This document shows positions 19,554-28,298 of a stretch of 64,000 bases of DNA, one piece after another; position 1 is the first letter of the stretch, and each line of letters opens with the position of its first letter. The position numbers and the translations under genes were made by a program. A model generated the notes under the pieces. It was not told the DNA's origin. It did no database searches and was given only the letters and a program-made list of their open reading frames with translations. The stretch is from Nitratiruptor tergarcus DSM 16512 (GTDB taxonomy: Bacteria; Campylobacterota; Campylobacteria; Campylobacterales; Nitratiruptoraceae): the NCBI RefSeq assembly GCF_027946175.1, contig NZ_AP026671.1, forward strand, positions 1,116,001-1,180,000, given 5' to 3'.

Positions 19554-20237
19554 ATGGAGCTTTGTGTAGCACTCGATCTCCCCTTGCGTGAACAAAATCT
19601 CACTCTTGCCAAAGAAATCAAAGAGTTCCCTGTCTGGCTTAAAGTTGGACTGCGCAGTTATATACGCGATGGCAAAGAGTTTATACAAGATCTCAAAGCA
19701 ATTAATCCTGAGTTTAAAATCTTTGCAGATCTCAAACTCTACGATATTCCCAATACGATGGCAGATGCAGCCGAAGAGCTTGCAAAAATTGGCGTTGAGA
19801 TGTTTAATATTCATGCAAGTGCTGGCAAAGAAGCTATGCAAACAGTTATGCAACGATTGGAGCAGTTTTCAAAGAGGCCTCTTGTACTTGCAGTCACAGT
19901 GCTTACATCTTTTAATGAAGAGCAGTTTCGCACTATCTACAACGCTTCTATCGATGAAAAGGCAACGCAATTTGCAAAAGATGCCTTTGATGCAGGCTTA
20001 GATGGAGTAGTTTGCAGTGTATATGAGAGCAAAAAAATAAAGCAGATTACTGCTCATAATTTTATTACTCTCACTCCTGGCATTCGCCCTTTTGGCGAAG
20101 ATGCAGGAGATCAAAAGCGAGTTGCAGATATACCTATAGCAAAAGAGAACCGTAGTGACATCATTGTAGTTGGTCGTCCTATCTATAAAGCTAAAAATCC
20201 AAAAGAGGTTGTCCAAAAAATATTGACAAAATTGTGA
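19554..20237 (+). CDS. pyrF: Orotidine 5'-phosphate decarboxylase
   Basis: A 227-residue TIM-barrel enzyme catalysing the last step of UMP synthesis. The catalytic block FADLKLYDIPNTM (Asp/Lys pairs), GLDGVVCSVYE and the phosphate-binding LTPGIRPFGEDAGDQKR and IVVGRPIYKAKNP are intact and the length is normal. It is transcribed on its own; pyrC lies about 23 kb away in another operon. A tRNA gene follows 27 bases after its stop. Confidence 0.92.
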   Translation: MELCVALDLPLREQNLTLAKEIKEFPVWLKVGLRSYIRDGKEFIQDLKAINPEFKIFADLKLYDIPNTMADAAEELAKIGVEMFNIHASAGKEAMQTVMQRLEQFSKRPLVLAVTVLTSFNEEQFRTIYNASIDEKATQFAKDAFDAGLDGVVCSVYESKKIKQITAHNFITLTPGIRPFGEDAGDQKRVADIPIAKENRSDIIVVGRPIYKAKNPKEVVQKILTKL

Positions 20238-20245
20238 ATTTTTTC

Positions 20246-20251
20246 TATAAT
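20246..20251 (+). promoter_or_regulatory. -10 element of the tRNA-Ser gene
   Basis: TATAAT ends 13 bases before the first base of the tRNA. With TTGACA at 20223-20228 the spacing is 17 bases, an almost ideal sigma-70 promoter, so the tRNA need not depend on pyrF read-through. Confidence 0.6.
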
Positions 20252-20264
20252 GCCAACTCCACAA

Positions 20265-20356
20265 GGACAGGTGGGTGAGCTGGCTGAAACCACCTCCCTG
20301 CTAAGGAGGCGTACCCATTGCGGGTACCGAGGGTTCGAATCCCTCCCTGTCCGCCA
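20265..20356 (+). tRNA. tRNA-Ser (GCT anticodon)
   Basis: A 92-base class II tRNA. The acceptor arms GGACAGG (20265-20271) and CCTGTCC (20346-20352) pair fully, followed by G and an encoded CCA. The anticodon arm CTCC-CTGCTAA-GGAG gives anticodon GCT, reading AGC/AGU serine codons. The long variable arm (GTACCCATTGCGGGTAC) and the T loop GGTTCGAATCC are typical of serine tRNAs. Confidence 0.95.
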
Positions 20357-20825
20357 CGACTTCAAAAATCCCGTAAAACTGGCTTTTTAACGGTTCAAAT
20401 TAAAAAGTGTCAATTACTTTTGCAAAGCTATTGTTGTAATTCTGCTAAACTTTAATATGAGGATAAATTTTATATACTCTTCGCTATTCCCTCATATTTA
20501 TCTATCCTATCACTTTGCTTAACCAGCTAAATATTTCAAAAATGAGCAAATATTAGAATTAAACCATTCTCAATGATTCTTTTTAGATAATCCTCTTTTT
20601 AAACTATAGCATCTTGGATAATCAACTTAGAGAATCTTTATACTTCTCAATGCAAAAGTAGCAAAAATTTGAATAAATTCAATAATGAAACCAGAATAAA
20701 AATATATTCTATGTTTTTCAGCAATGATTTCTTATCTTCAAATAAGTTAAATTGTTATTAAGTTTTTATTCAATATTATTTAAATATACTTTTTGAAATT
20801 TATAGTAATAATAAAGGAAAATATC
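20357..20825. other. AT-rich non-coding stretch before the propeller gene
   Basis: I find no open frame, tRNA or clear repeat in these 469 bases. The sequence is strongly AT-rich, with several in-frame stops in all frames. Its end supplies AAAGGA (20813-20818) ahead of the propeller gene. A tRNA 3' end followed by an accessory gene cluster is a usual integration setting, but I see no attachment-site duplication of the tRNA end. Confidence 0.4.
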
Positions 20826-22166
20826 ATGAAAAGAGATCTTTTAAAAATGATCTTTTTTGGTTTAGTGATATCACTATTTTTTGGTATAGCAAATCCAGCA
20901 AAAGCAGATCATTGGATAAAAGCATATGGTCTGGATAGTTTTGATGAGTTCAATTCTATCATAAAAACAGATAACGGATATATTGCTGCTGGAAGGGTAG
21001 GAGGTAATGCATGGATAATGAAATTGGATGACAATGGAAATATAACTTGGCAAAAAAGTTATGGTGAGGATGATTCTGATTGGTTAAATTCTATCATAAA
21101 AACAGATAATGGATATATCGCTGCTGGAAGAAAAAGAGGTAATGCATGGATAGTGAAATTTGATGAAAATGGAAATATAACTTGGCAAAAAAGTTATGGT
21201 GGGGATAGTTCTGATGAGTTCAACTCTATCATAAAAGCAGATAACGGATATATTGCTGCTGGATATACATATTCTTTTTCTATTGAGGTAGGATATGCTG
21301 ATGCATGGATAATGAAGATAAATGAAGATGGAACTATTGCTTGGCAAAAAAGGTATGGTGGAAGTAATGATGATAGGATCAATTCCATCGTAAAAATAGA
21401 TGATGGATATATTGCTGCTGGAGATAGTAGTGGTGATGGATGGATAATGAAAATAAATGAAGATGGAACTATTGCCTGGCAAAAAAGTTATGGTGGAAGT
21501 AATAATGATAGGATCAATTCCATCGTAAAAATAGATGATGGATATATTGCTGCTGGAGATAGTAGTGGTGATGGATGGATAATGAAAATAAATGAAGATG
21601 GAACTATTGCCTGGCAAAAAAGTTATGGTGGAAGTAATGGTTATTGGATCAATTCTATCGTAAAAATAGATAATGGATATATCGCTGCTGGAAGTACATA
21701 TTCTTTTGGAACAGGAAATGGAGATGCATGGATAATGAAATTGGATGACAATGGAAATATAATTTGGCAAAAAAGGTATGGTGAGGATGGTTCTGATTGG
21801 ATCAATTCTATCATAAAAACAGATAATGGATATATCACTGCTGGAAGAACATCTTTGGGAGCAGGAAATGGTGATGGATTTGTTCTTAATCTTGATCAAG
21901 ATGGAAATGTAAATAATTGTGAAATCATAAAAACTTCTTATGCAGAGATAGAAGACACAACTGTACAACCTGTAGATACAGCAATTGTTCCAGTTGATAC
22001 AGATGCAAATCCAGTTGATACACTTGTAACACTTCATGAAACTAATATAAGTATATATACAATATGCAAATCTGTTGCCACTGTAGCTGTACCTCTTTTT
22101 GGACCTTTTGGTTATCTTGTCTTAATAACTCTACTAGGTTTCTTTGGATATAGAAAATCAAGATAA
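20826..22166 (+). CDS. Secreted seven-repeat propeller protein with sorting-like tail
   Basis: 446 residues from the ATG at 20826, chosen because AAAGGA precedes it and the product then begins with a clean signal peptide (MKRDLLK..., cut near NPAKA-DHW). The mature part has seven copies of a 40-50-residue unit of the form NSIIKTDNGYIAAG...DAWIMKLDDNGNITWQK-YG, which fits a seven-bladed beta-propeller. After a Pro/Val/Thr-rich linker the chain ends in a conserved motif, a hydrophobic helix GPFGYLVLITLLGFFGYR and a basic end (KSR), the three-part plan of CTERM-type sorting signals. No sortase is visible nearby. A close paralogue follows at 22.8 kb. Surface display is inferred; the ligand is unknown. 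Confidence 0.72.
   Translation: MKRDLLKMIFFGLVISLFFGIANPAKADHWIKAYGLDSFDEFNSIIKTDNGYIAAGRVGGNAWIMKLDDNGNITWQKSYGEDDSDWLNSIIKTDNGYIAAGRKRGNAWIVKFDENGNITWQKSYGGDSSDEFNSIIKADNGYIAAGYTYSFSIEVGYADAWIMKINEDGTIAWQKRYGGSNDDRINSIVKIDDGYIAAGDSSGDGWIMKINEDGTIAWQKSYGGSNNDRINSIVKIDDGYIAAGDSSGDGWIMKINEDGTIAWQKSYGGSNGYWINSIVKIDNGYIAAGSTYSFGTGNGDAWIMKLDDNGNIIWQKRYGEDGSDWINSIIKTDNGYITAGRTSLGAGNGDGFVLNLDQDGNVNNCEIIKTSYAEIEDTTVQPVDTAIVPVDTDANPVDTLVTLHETNISIYTICKSVATVAVPLFGPFGYLVLITLLGFFGYRKSR
21375..21644 (+). repeat. Tandem 135-bp repeat inside the propeller gene
   Basis: Two adjacent 135-base units (21375-21509 and 21510-21644) are identical except for the last few bases (AATAATGAT versus AATGGTTAT). Each encodes one 45-residue propeller repeat. 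Such near-identity points to recent unit duplication and allows copy number to change by recombination without breaking the frame. Confidence 0.8.
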
Positions 22167-22191
22167 AAGTGGGGGGGTTTTCCCGCTTTTT
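22164..22191 (+). terminator. Terminator of the first propeller gene
   Basis: AAAAGTGGG and CCCGCTTTT flank a G/T-rich loop and a T run follows directly, giving an intrinsic terminator that begins within the stop codon. The second paralogue has the same structure at 24194-24218. Confidence 0.7.
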
Positions 22192-22246
22192 AAAAGGTGG
22201 AATTCAAATTTTTAGTATTCCCTATATTTGCTAAAAATACACAATC

Positions 22247-22531
22247 TAAAAGCTCCATGGTGTAGAAATAGAAGAGTTTTTTGTTCCAAGAATAGAAAAG
22301 ATACAACTTCATCAAATTAAACCTTTTCATTTACATATGCTTTTTACTGTTGAAAAAGGGTCTAATGAAAATAGAGTAAAAGAGCATGTTATCAAAGAAT
22401 TAAAAAATATTCTTAAATTTTTATCATTGGAAAATATTGTTAAAGTTACAGCACAAAAAGTAGAAGATATTCCACTTGATAAAAAAACAGGAAAATTTAA
22501 AATAATATATCCTTATAAAGAGAAAAAATAA
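22247..22531 (+). pseudogene. C-terminal relic, possibly of a CapK/phenylacetate-CoA ligase-like protein
   Basis: An open frame runs from after a stop at 22244 to 22531, but it has no credible start or ribosome binding site; the only internal ATG is at 22337. The encoded end, including ENIVKVTAQKVEDIPLDKKT and GKFKIIYPY, resembles the C-terminus of AMP-forming ligases of the phenylacetate-CoA ligase/CapK type. It is most likely the tail of a deleted gene. The assignment is weak. Confidence 0.35.
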
Positions 22532-22729
22532 TAGTCGTTACGTCAGAAAAGACAAAAAGAAGATGTAACACCAAGTACTTTGGTTACCTTGCTATGAAAT
22601 ATAACTTGAAATGTTTCTTAGTACCTTAAATATGCAGAAAAAGAGTTCTCTACTACTCTTTTTAGATAACTTAGTTAGGTATCGAAAATATCACACAGAA
22701 TTAATTGACATAGATACATTTCTAATAAA

Positions 22730-22752
22730 ACTTGATTAATATTTAATCAAGT
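22730..22752. promoter_or_regulatory. Perfect palindrome upstream of the second propeller gene
   Basis: ACTTGATTAA (22730-22739), TAT, TTAATCAAGT (22743-22752) is a perfect inverted repeat of 10-bp arms, 46 bases before the ATG at 22799. Its form fits a binding site for a dimeric repressor; it could also be a hairpin in the 5' leader. No equivalent is seen before the first paralogue. Confidence 0.45.
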
Positions 22753-22798
22753 CGTTATTTGATAATATTTATAGAAAATGAATGAAAAAGGAGAGGAA

Positions 22799-24195
22799 AT
22801 GAAAAGAGATCTTTTGAAAACGATCTTTTTTGGTTTAGTGGTATCAGTTTTTTTATAGCAAATCCAGCAAAAGCGGATCATTGGATAAAAGCTTATGGTG
22901 GGGATCAAAATGATGAGATCAATTCCATCATAAAAACGGATGGTGGATATGTTGCTGCTGGATATACAGAATTTTTTGGAGCAAGAGGGACTGCTGCATG
23001 GATAATGAAGCTAAATGAGGATGGAACGATTGCTTGGCAAAAAGGTTATAAAGCTGTTCCTGGTGCTTATCTCCTTTCTATCATAAAAACGGATGGTGGA
23101 TATGTTGCTGCTGGAGATATAATAAGTGATCCGCCTAGTGGATGGATAATAAAGATAAATGAAGATGGAAGTATTGCTTGGCAAAAAACATATTGGGATG
23201 GTTTCTATTTCTACTCTATCATAAAAACAGATAACGGATATATTGCTGCTGGATATAGTAGTGGTCCTGGATATAGTAGTGGTGATGGATGGATAATGAA
23301 AATAAATGAAGATGGAACTATTGCTTGGCAAAAAAGATATGGTGGGAATAAGAAGGATAAGATCAATTCTATCATAAAAACAGATGATGGATATATTGCT
23401 GCTGGATATACAGAATCTTTTGGAGCAGGAAAGTCTGATGCATGGATAATAAAGCTTAATGGAGATGGAAGCATAGCCTGGCAAAAAAGGTTTGGCGGAG
23501 ATGAGGATGATTTTATCAATTCTATCATAAAAACAGATGATGGATATGTTGCTGCTGGATATACAGAATCTTTTGGGGCAGGAGAGGATTATGATGCATG
23601 GATAACGAAGTTAAATGAAGATGGAGATATCGTTTGGCAATATAGATATGGTGGGGACAAGAAGGATAGGATCAATTCTATCATAAAAACAGATGATGGA
23701 TATATTGGAGCAGGAGTAATAGATTCTACAATGGTAGAAAGTGGAGATGCGTGGATAATGAAGATAAATGAAGATGGAGACATAATTTGGCAAAAAAGGT
23801 ATGGCGAAGATAATAAAGATGAGATTAATTCTATCATAAAAACAGATGATGGATATGTTGCCGCTGGAGGAACAGTTTCTTTTGGAGCAGGAAATATGGA
23901 TGGATTTGTTCTCAATCTTGATCAAGATGGAGATGTAAATGGTTGTGAAATCATAAAAACTTCTAATGCAGCAAGATATCCAACAACTGCACAAACTAAC
24001 AATATAGTTCAAGATCCCGTAGATTTTGATGTAAACCATGTGTCTGATTCAGATGCAACAATTAGTGATCTAGACGTAAATATATATACAATATGCAAAT
24101 CTGTTGCCACTGTAGCTGTACCTCTTTTGGGACCTTTTGGCTATCTTGTTTTAATAACTCTATTAGGTTTCTTTGGATATAGAAGATCAAGATAA
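22799..24195 (+). pseudogene. Second propeller paralogue, frameshifted in its signal peptide (possibly phase-variable)
   Basis: This copy starts with ATG at 22799 after AAGGAGAGG, and its first codons match the first paralogue, but the frame hits TAG at 22856. A run of seven T (22848-22854) sits just before; one extra T would give VVSVFFIANPAKADHW and join the frame to 24195. The downstream frame has seven propeller repeats and the same tail, GPFGYLVLITLLGFFGYR plus RSR, and no other in-frame start exists before an internal ATG at 23005. So as written no secreted product is made. It may be a pseudogene, a slip-switchable gene or a base-calling error in the T run. It shares the terminator and about 40 downstream bases with the first copy. 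Confidence 0.7.
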
Positions 24196-24218
24196 AAGCG
24201 GGAATTTTCCCGCCTTTT
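24194..24218 (+). terminator. Terminator of the second propeller gene
   Basis: AAAAGCGGGAA and TTCCCGCCTTTT form a stem around TT and end in a T run. The same arrangement and the following GGAATTCAAATTT are shared with the first paralogue, showing that the duplication included the terminator. Confidence 0.7.
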
Positions 24219-24497
24219 AAAGGATGGAATTCAAATTTAGTATTCTTTTTATTTGCAACCCAAAAGCTTCAATCACTTCATACAAAATAATCATATATCC
24301 TGTTGGCTGATCAAAAAATATGAAAGAACAAGAGCAATAATGGCACTAATGATTCCAAAGATCAAAAAGCGGAGTCATCTACCTTTACACCAAAGCTGAA
24401 AAACAATGTATAAAAAGGCTTTTAATCAAGTTTTGTGGCAGAGCAAATAAAGCCTAATTTACTAAAAAACTCCAAATATTTTAAGCTAAAATAACAA
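24219..24497. other. Non-coding stretch with decayed membrane-protein fragments
   Basis: No intact gene is seen. On the minus strand between about 24380 and 24291 a short frame reads FLIFGIISAIIALVLSYFL, a typical membrane helix, but it lacks a start and is preceded by a stop. With the frameshifted frame next to it, this suggests one or more decayed membrane-protein genes downstream of the NYN gene. Confidence 0.35.
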
Positions 24498-24684
24498 TTA
24501 CACTAGCCATTGCCTAAAATCTTTTTGTTTAGAGACAAAAGAAATGAGAAACTCTTCCGAAAAAGCAAACATAAATAGAAACATAATCTGATATTTGCCA
24601 TCAAAGAAAGCAATGAGCAGCTATTATAAGCAATATACCTAATACTCGACTCTTTTTGCAAAAGAACGGCAATTTTTTGGCCAT
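24498..24684 (-). pseudogene. Frameshifted small membrane-protein gene behind the NYN gene
   Basis: An ATG at 24684 follows the NYN stop directly, with AGAGG as ribosome binding site, and encodes MAKKLPFFCKKSRVLGILL... before meeting TGA after 27 codons. Shifting frame by one base there continues as FFDGKYQIMFLFMFAFSEEF and ends with TAA at 24498-24500. Together they would give a two-helix membrane protein of about 61 residues. The single shift suggests a recent inactivation, although a genuine 27-codon gene cannot be excluded. Confidence 0.35.
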
Positions 24685-24686
24685 AG

Positions 24687-25415
24687 CTATTTCCTCTTAT
24701 TTCTTACATAAATTGCTTTTGGTCCGTTGAAGCTTTTACGCTCATCTATTTCAAAAAGTCCTGTAGCTTTGACTAATTCACTAAGTTTTTTATAACCATA
24801 GTTTCTTGGATCAAATTGTGGTGACTGCTTAGCAATATAGTTTCCCAATGCTCCTAGATGTGCCCAACCACTCTCATCACTTGTTGCATCAGCAGCCTCT
24901 TGCAAAAGACGTATCAGTTTTTTATCACGCCTAAGCTCCTGCGTACTCCATCTCTTTTGGTTCTCTTCACTCTGTTCATCGGCTCTTAAAACCTCTGTAT
25001 AGATAAATTTGTCACAGGCTGCTACAAACGGTAGTGGAGTCTTCTTTTCCCCAAATCCATATACCATCAAACCAGACTCTCTGATTCTTGATGCAAGCTT
25101 TGTAAAGTCGCTATCACTACTTACGATACAAAAACCATCAAAATTTCCTGAATAGAGAAGATCCATAGCATCAATAATCATGGCACTATCTGTAGCATTT
25201 TTGCCTGTAGTATAACCAAACTGTTGTATAGGCTGAATAGAGTGGGTAAGCAGCACTTCCTTCCAGCCTTTGAGTTTTGGACTTGTCCAATCACCATATA
25301 TTCTTTTCACATAGGCTGTACCATATTTTGCGATCTCTGCCAATAGCGCATCAATAATAGAAGGCTGTGCGTTGTCTGCATCGATGAGGACTGCTAGTTT
25401 TTGAGGTTTTTCCAT
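24687..25415 (-). CDS. NYN-domain RNase-like protein with OST-HTH/LOTUS domain
   Basis: A 242-residue protein with an N-terminal NYN (PIN-like) nuclease domain: LIDADNAQPS, KNATDSAMIIDAMDLLYSG and IVSSDSDFTKLA provide the acidic metal-binding residues. Residues about 165-235 form an OST-HTH/LOTUS module (GWAHLGALGNYIAKQ, YGYKKLSELVKATGLFEI), an RNA-binding fold. This combination is widespread in bacteria and predicted to act in RNA cleavage or quality control. It is divergent from yaiI with a 40-base gap and is followed by a broken small gene. Confidence 0.85.
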   Translation of the reverse strand: MEKPQKLAVLIDADNAQPSIIDALLAEIAKYGTAYVKRIYGDWTSPKLKGWKEVLLTHSIQPIQQFGYTTGKNATDSAMIIDAMDLLYSGNFDGFCIVSSDSDFTKLASRIRESGLMVYGFGEKKTPLPFVAACDKFIYTEVLRADEQSEENQKRWSTQELRRDKKLIRLLQEAADATSDESGWAHLGALGNYIAKQSPQFDPRNYGYKKLSELVKATGLFEIDERKSFNGPKAIYVRNKRK

Positions 25416-25455
25416 ACTGCTACTTTTTTACTATAATTATACAAAAAGACTTAGA

Positions 25456-25908
25456 ATGCGACTCTTTATCGATGCTGATGCACTCCCTAATATGCTGAAG
25501 CCTCTTTTGCTCAAAGCAATAACAAGATACACAATTCCCACATATATTGTTTCTAATAAGCCTGTATCTATCGGATCTTCACCCTTTATCCAGTCAATTA
25601 TTGTAGACCAAGGTATTGATAAAGCAGATCTATGGATCATTGAGCAAGTAGAGCCAGAAGATCTCGTCATTACAGCAGATATTCCTCTAGCTGATAAAGT
25701 AGTTGCAAAAGGAGCTTGGGCATTAGATCACAGAGGAATACTCTACGATCCTGAGAATATCAAACACTATCTTGCACTGCGCAATCTCATGCAAACAATA
25801 CGAGATACTGGAGAAAAAACGAAAGGGCCTGCATCTTTTAGTCCAAAAGATAAACAGGCCTTTGCAAATGCTCTGAGTAAATTTTTAGCTAAACACATTA
25901 CACATTAG
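25456..25908 (+). CDS. YaiI/YqxD family protein (DUF188)
   Basis: A 150-residue member of the YaiI/YqxD family, with the typical FIDADALPN start, [13 protein letters not shown] and [22 protein letters not shown]. The Asp-rich layout is PIN-like, so nuclease activity has been suggested for the family but the function is unknown. The stop overlaps the stop of the convergent trpB. Confidence 0.87.
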   Translation: MRLFIDADALPNMLKPLLLKAITRYTIPTYIVSNKPVSIGSSPFIQSIIVDQGIDKADLWIIEQVEPEDLVITADIPLADKVVAKGAWALDHRGILYDPENIKHYLALRNLMQTIRDTGEKTKGPASFSPKDKQAFANALSKFLAKHITH

Positions 25909-27113
25909 ATAGTATCTGGAATTGGATAGTTTTCAACAACAAAATCGATATCTTTATCCCCACGTCCACTTAAATTCACCAAAATTGCTTCATCCTTATG
26001 CTCTTTTGCATGTTTCATCGCATAGGCTACAGCATGGGCAGATTCAAGAGCAGGAATAATTCCTTCAAGTCTTGAAAGTTTATAAAATGCATCAATTGCC
26101 TCATCATCGCTAATAGTTTTTACCTGAGTTCTTCCAATCTCTTTGAGATAAGCATGTTCAGGTCCTACCGATGGATAATCCACTCCGCTTCCAATAGAGT
26201 GCACCGGTGCAGGGTTGCCTTTTTCGTCTTTGAGCATAATAGAGTTAAACCCATGTAAAATCCCCTCTTCCCCATACGTCAAAGAGGCAGCATGTTCACC
26301 AAGTTTCTCCCCTTTTCCCAAAGGCTCTACCGCATAAAGCTCAACTGGATCTTCAATAAATGCACTAAAAAGTCCCATGGCATTACTTCCACCACCTACC
26401 ACAGCAGCGCAAGCATCCGGAAGTCTCCCCGTCATCTCATAAAACTGCTCTTTTGCCTCAAATCCTACAACAGATTGAAAATCACGTACCATTTTTGGAA
26501 AAGGGTGAGGCCCAACAACAGAACCAATTGCGTACATAGCAGTATCAGCTTGCTTGAGATAACTCTCAAAGCAGCTATCGACTGCCTCTTTAAGCGTTCT
26601 AAGACCATGTTTTACAGGAACTACTTTGGCTCCTAAAATTTGCATGCGCACTACATTTGGCCTCTCTTTTTCCATATCAACTTCACCCATATGGATCTCA
26701 CACTCTAGTCCAAAGTACGCAGCAGCCGTAGCCAATGCTACCCCATGCTGTCCTGCTCCAGTTTCTGCCATAATCTTCTTTTTTCCAAGATATTTGGCAA
26801 GTAACGCTTCAGCCATACAGTGGTTAAGTTTATGTGCTCCTGTGTGATTGAGATCTTCTCTTTTAAGATAGATCTGCCCTCCACCGATATACTCACTGAG
26901 CCTATGACAGTAATAGACTGGAGTAGGCCTTCCCTGAAAATGCTTTCTGATTCTTCGCAGCTCATCGAGATACTCAAAACTTTTAGAGAGTTTTTCATAC
27001 GCCTCATTTATCTCTTTAAAAGCTTTTTCAAGCTCAGGAGGAATGAAAGCTCCACCATATTTTCCAAAATATCCCTTTTTATCTGGCACTCTCTCAAGAT
27101 ATGGACGCTGCAT
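25905..27113 (-). CDS. trpB: Tryptophan synthase beta chain
   Basis: A 402-residue PLP enzyme joining indole and serine to tryptophan. The PLP lysine lies in [18 protein letters not shown], the phosphate-binding Gly loop in GGGSNAMG and the [13 protein letters not shown] start is typical of the TrpB1 type. AAGGATTTGAC precedes the ATG. trpA is not adjacent; the gene is separate from other trp genes in this window. Confidence 0.93.
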   Translation of the reverse strand: MQRPYLERVPDKKGYFGKYGGAFIPPELEKAFKEINEAYEKLSKSFEYLDELRRIRKHFQGRPTPVYYCHRLSEYIGGGQIYLKREDLNHTGAHKLNHCMAEALLAKYLGKKKIMAETGAGQHGVALATAAAYFGLECEIHMGEVDMEKERPNVVRMQILGAKVVPVKHGLRTLKEAVDSCFESYLKQADTAMYAIGSVVGPHPFPKMVRDFQSVVGFEAKEQFYEMTGRLPDACAAVVGGGSNAMGLFSAFIEDPVELYAVEPLGKGEKLGEHAASLTYGEEGILHGFNSIMLKDEKGNPAPVHSIGSGVDYPSVGPEHAYLKEIGRTQVKTISDDEAIDAFYKLSRLEGIIPALESAHAVAYAMKHAKEHKDEAILVNLSGRGDKDIDFVVENYPIPDTI

Positions 27114-27190
27114 GTCAAATCCTTTTTTGTTTTATGATAATATTTTTTGTCTTAAAGTCTCCATTACCTCTTTGCAAAACTTCTTTTCAT

Positions 27191-27325
27191 CTATACTCTT
27201 TTGATAGAGCTATTATAAAGCCTAATATAATGCAAGACTATATGTTCAACTTCATCAAGCGTAATGTCACTGCTGGCAATATTATTGGAAATAATAGTTG
27301 CTAAGAGTTTTGGATCTGTTATCAT
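27191..27325 (-). CDS. Short hypothetical protein coupled to the sirtuin gene
   Basis: A 44-codon frame whose ATG overlaps the sirtuin stop as ATGA. It encodes MITDPKLLATIISNNIASSD and continues ITLDEVEHIVLHYIRLYNSS, an acidic helical peptide. In another frame just downstream, about 20 more codons (YQKSIDEKKFCKEVMETLRQ...) run to a stop at 27132, so the gene may originally have been about 65 residues and be frameshifted. I do not recognise it. Confidence 0.4.
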   Translation of the reverse strand: MITDPKLLATIISNNIASSDITLDEVEHIVLHYIRLYNSSIKRV

Positions 27326-28125
27326 ACATATTGCCCAATTTTCTCTATCGCCTCTTTTGCTCCCATCGCCAAAGAGATATCTGCCCCCTCACTCTCTCTT
27401 GGATTGATACGAATAAGTGTAGCATCAAAGCTTTGAGCAATACGCTCTCCCATAATACGAATTGTTGGCACAGCGGTACCTGCACCAAACTCTAAAATCG
27501 TAAGTTTTCCATCTACTTTTTGCAAAAAGGTTTCTAAACGTTTGCGCTGTTCCTCCTCACGAGACTCTATCCATCTCCAATCACCAAACATCAAAATATT
27601 TGGTCTTGCAATAGCTTGACATTGTGGGCATCTTGGTAATGGATCTTTTGCTAAAAAATGCTCTTCATCGATAACTATCTCTACATTTTCAGCACTCCAA
27701 ATAACCTGATTGCAAGGAACGCTACACTGCATATAGTGAATACTTCCATGTACCTCATCGATCTTTTCTTCATCAAATCCGGCTTTTTGAAACTGCCCAT
27801 CTACATTGGAAGTAAGAACAAAATAGTCTTTTTTGCTTTTAGCAATTGCTAGAAGTTTTGCAAATCCGCTATGAGGAGTAGTATCACGATAGAGATGGAG
27901 TCTATGCCCATAGAAAGCCCATGCAAGGTGAGGATCTTCTTCAAACCATCTGGGATTTGCCAGCTCTTCAAAGCGCAGTCCAAGCCTTTTTGCTACTGGA
28001 TAGGCTCTCCAAAACCCTTCAACTCCTCTAAAATCAGGAAGCCCGCTATCAACCCCCATCCCAGCTCCAGCTGTAATGAGAAGATACTCAGCATCTTTTA
28101 TAGCTTTTGCAGCTTCAGCAATCAT
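27322..28125 (-). CDS. Sir2-family NAD-dependent deacylase-like protein
   Basis: A 267-residue sirtuin-type protein. NAD-binding motifs are GAGMGVDSGLPDFRG and TSNVDGQFQKAG; the catalytic His is in EVHGSIHYMQC; the zinc site is formed by the Cys of MQCSVPC and RCPQC. The first motif departs from the canonical GAGxSxxSGIPDFRG, and the TxNxD motif reads SNVDG, so it belongs to a divergent branch. It would remove acyl groups from lysines or act as an ADP-ribosyltransferase. GGGAGAAAATC supports the start. Confidence 0.85.
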   Translation of the reverse strand: MIAEAAKAIKDAEYLLITAGAGMGVDSGLPDFRGVEGFWRAYPVAKRLGLRFEELANPRWFEEDPHLAWAFYGHRLHLYRDTTPHSGFAKLLAIAKSKKDYFVLTSNVDGQFQKAGFDEEKIDEVHGSIHYMQCSVPCNQVIWSAENVEIVIDEEHFLAKDPLPRCPQCQAIARPNILMFGDWRWIESREEEQRKRLETFLQKVDGKLTILEFGAGTAVPTIRIMGERIAQSFDATLIRINPRESEGADISLAMGAKEAIEKIGQYV

Positions 28126-28298
28126 GATTTTCTCCCACGCTTTTTATTATTGTATAACATTTTGAAGTACAACTGTGAGACTAATATAAATTATTATGTA
28201 AAAAAATGAAAGACAAATAGCAAAATAAAATGAATTAAATAATTTGATATTTAACACACTTGTAGATAGAGATCGGATATGAAGGATTTGAAGAGTTA

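Noticed and set aside
20330-20360. Integration attachment site at the 3' end of tRNA-Ser
   Set aside because: No second copy of the tRNA end is found up to the NYN gene and no integrase is present.
21370-21650. Regular repeats that might be a CRISPR array
   Set aside because: The units are 135 bases, directly adjacent without spacers, and in frame within a coding gene.
21084-22037. Long Ile/Ser/Cys-rich minus-strand frame opposite the propeller gene
   Set aside because: It is a mirror of the repeated plus-strand codons; the plus frame has signal peptide, ribosome binding site and terminator.
22337-22531. Intact 64-residue gene
   Set aside because: No ribosome binding site before the ATG, and the frame and similarity extend upstream of it, so it is a fragment.
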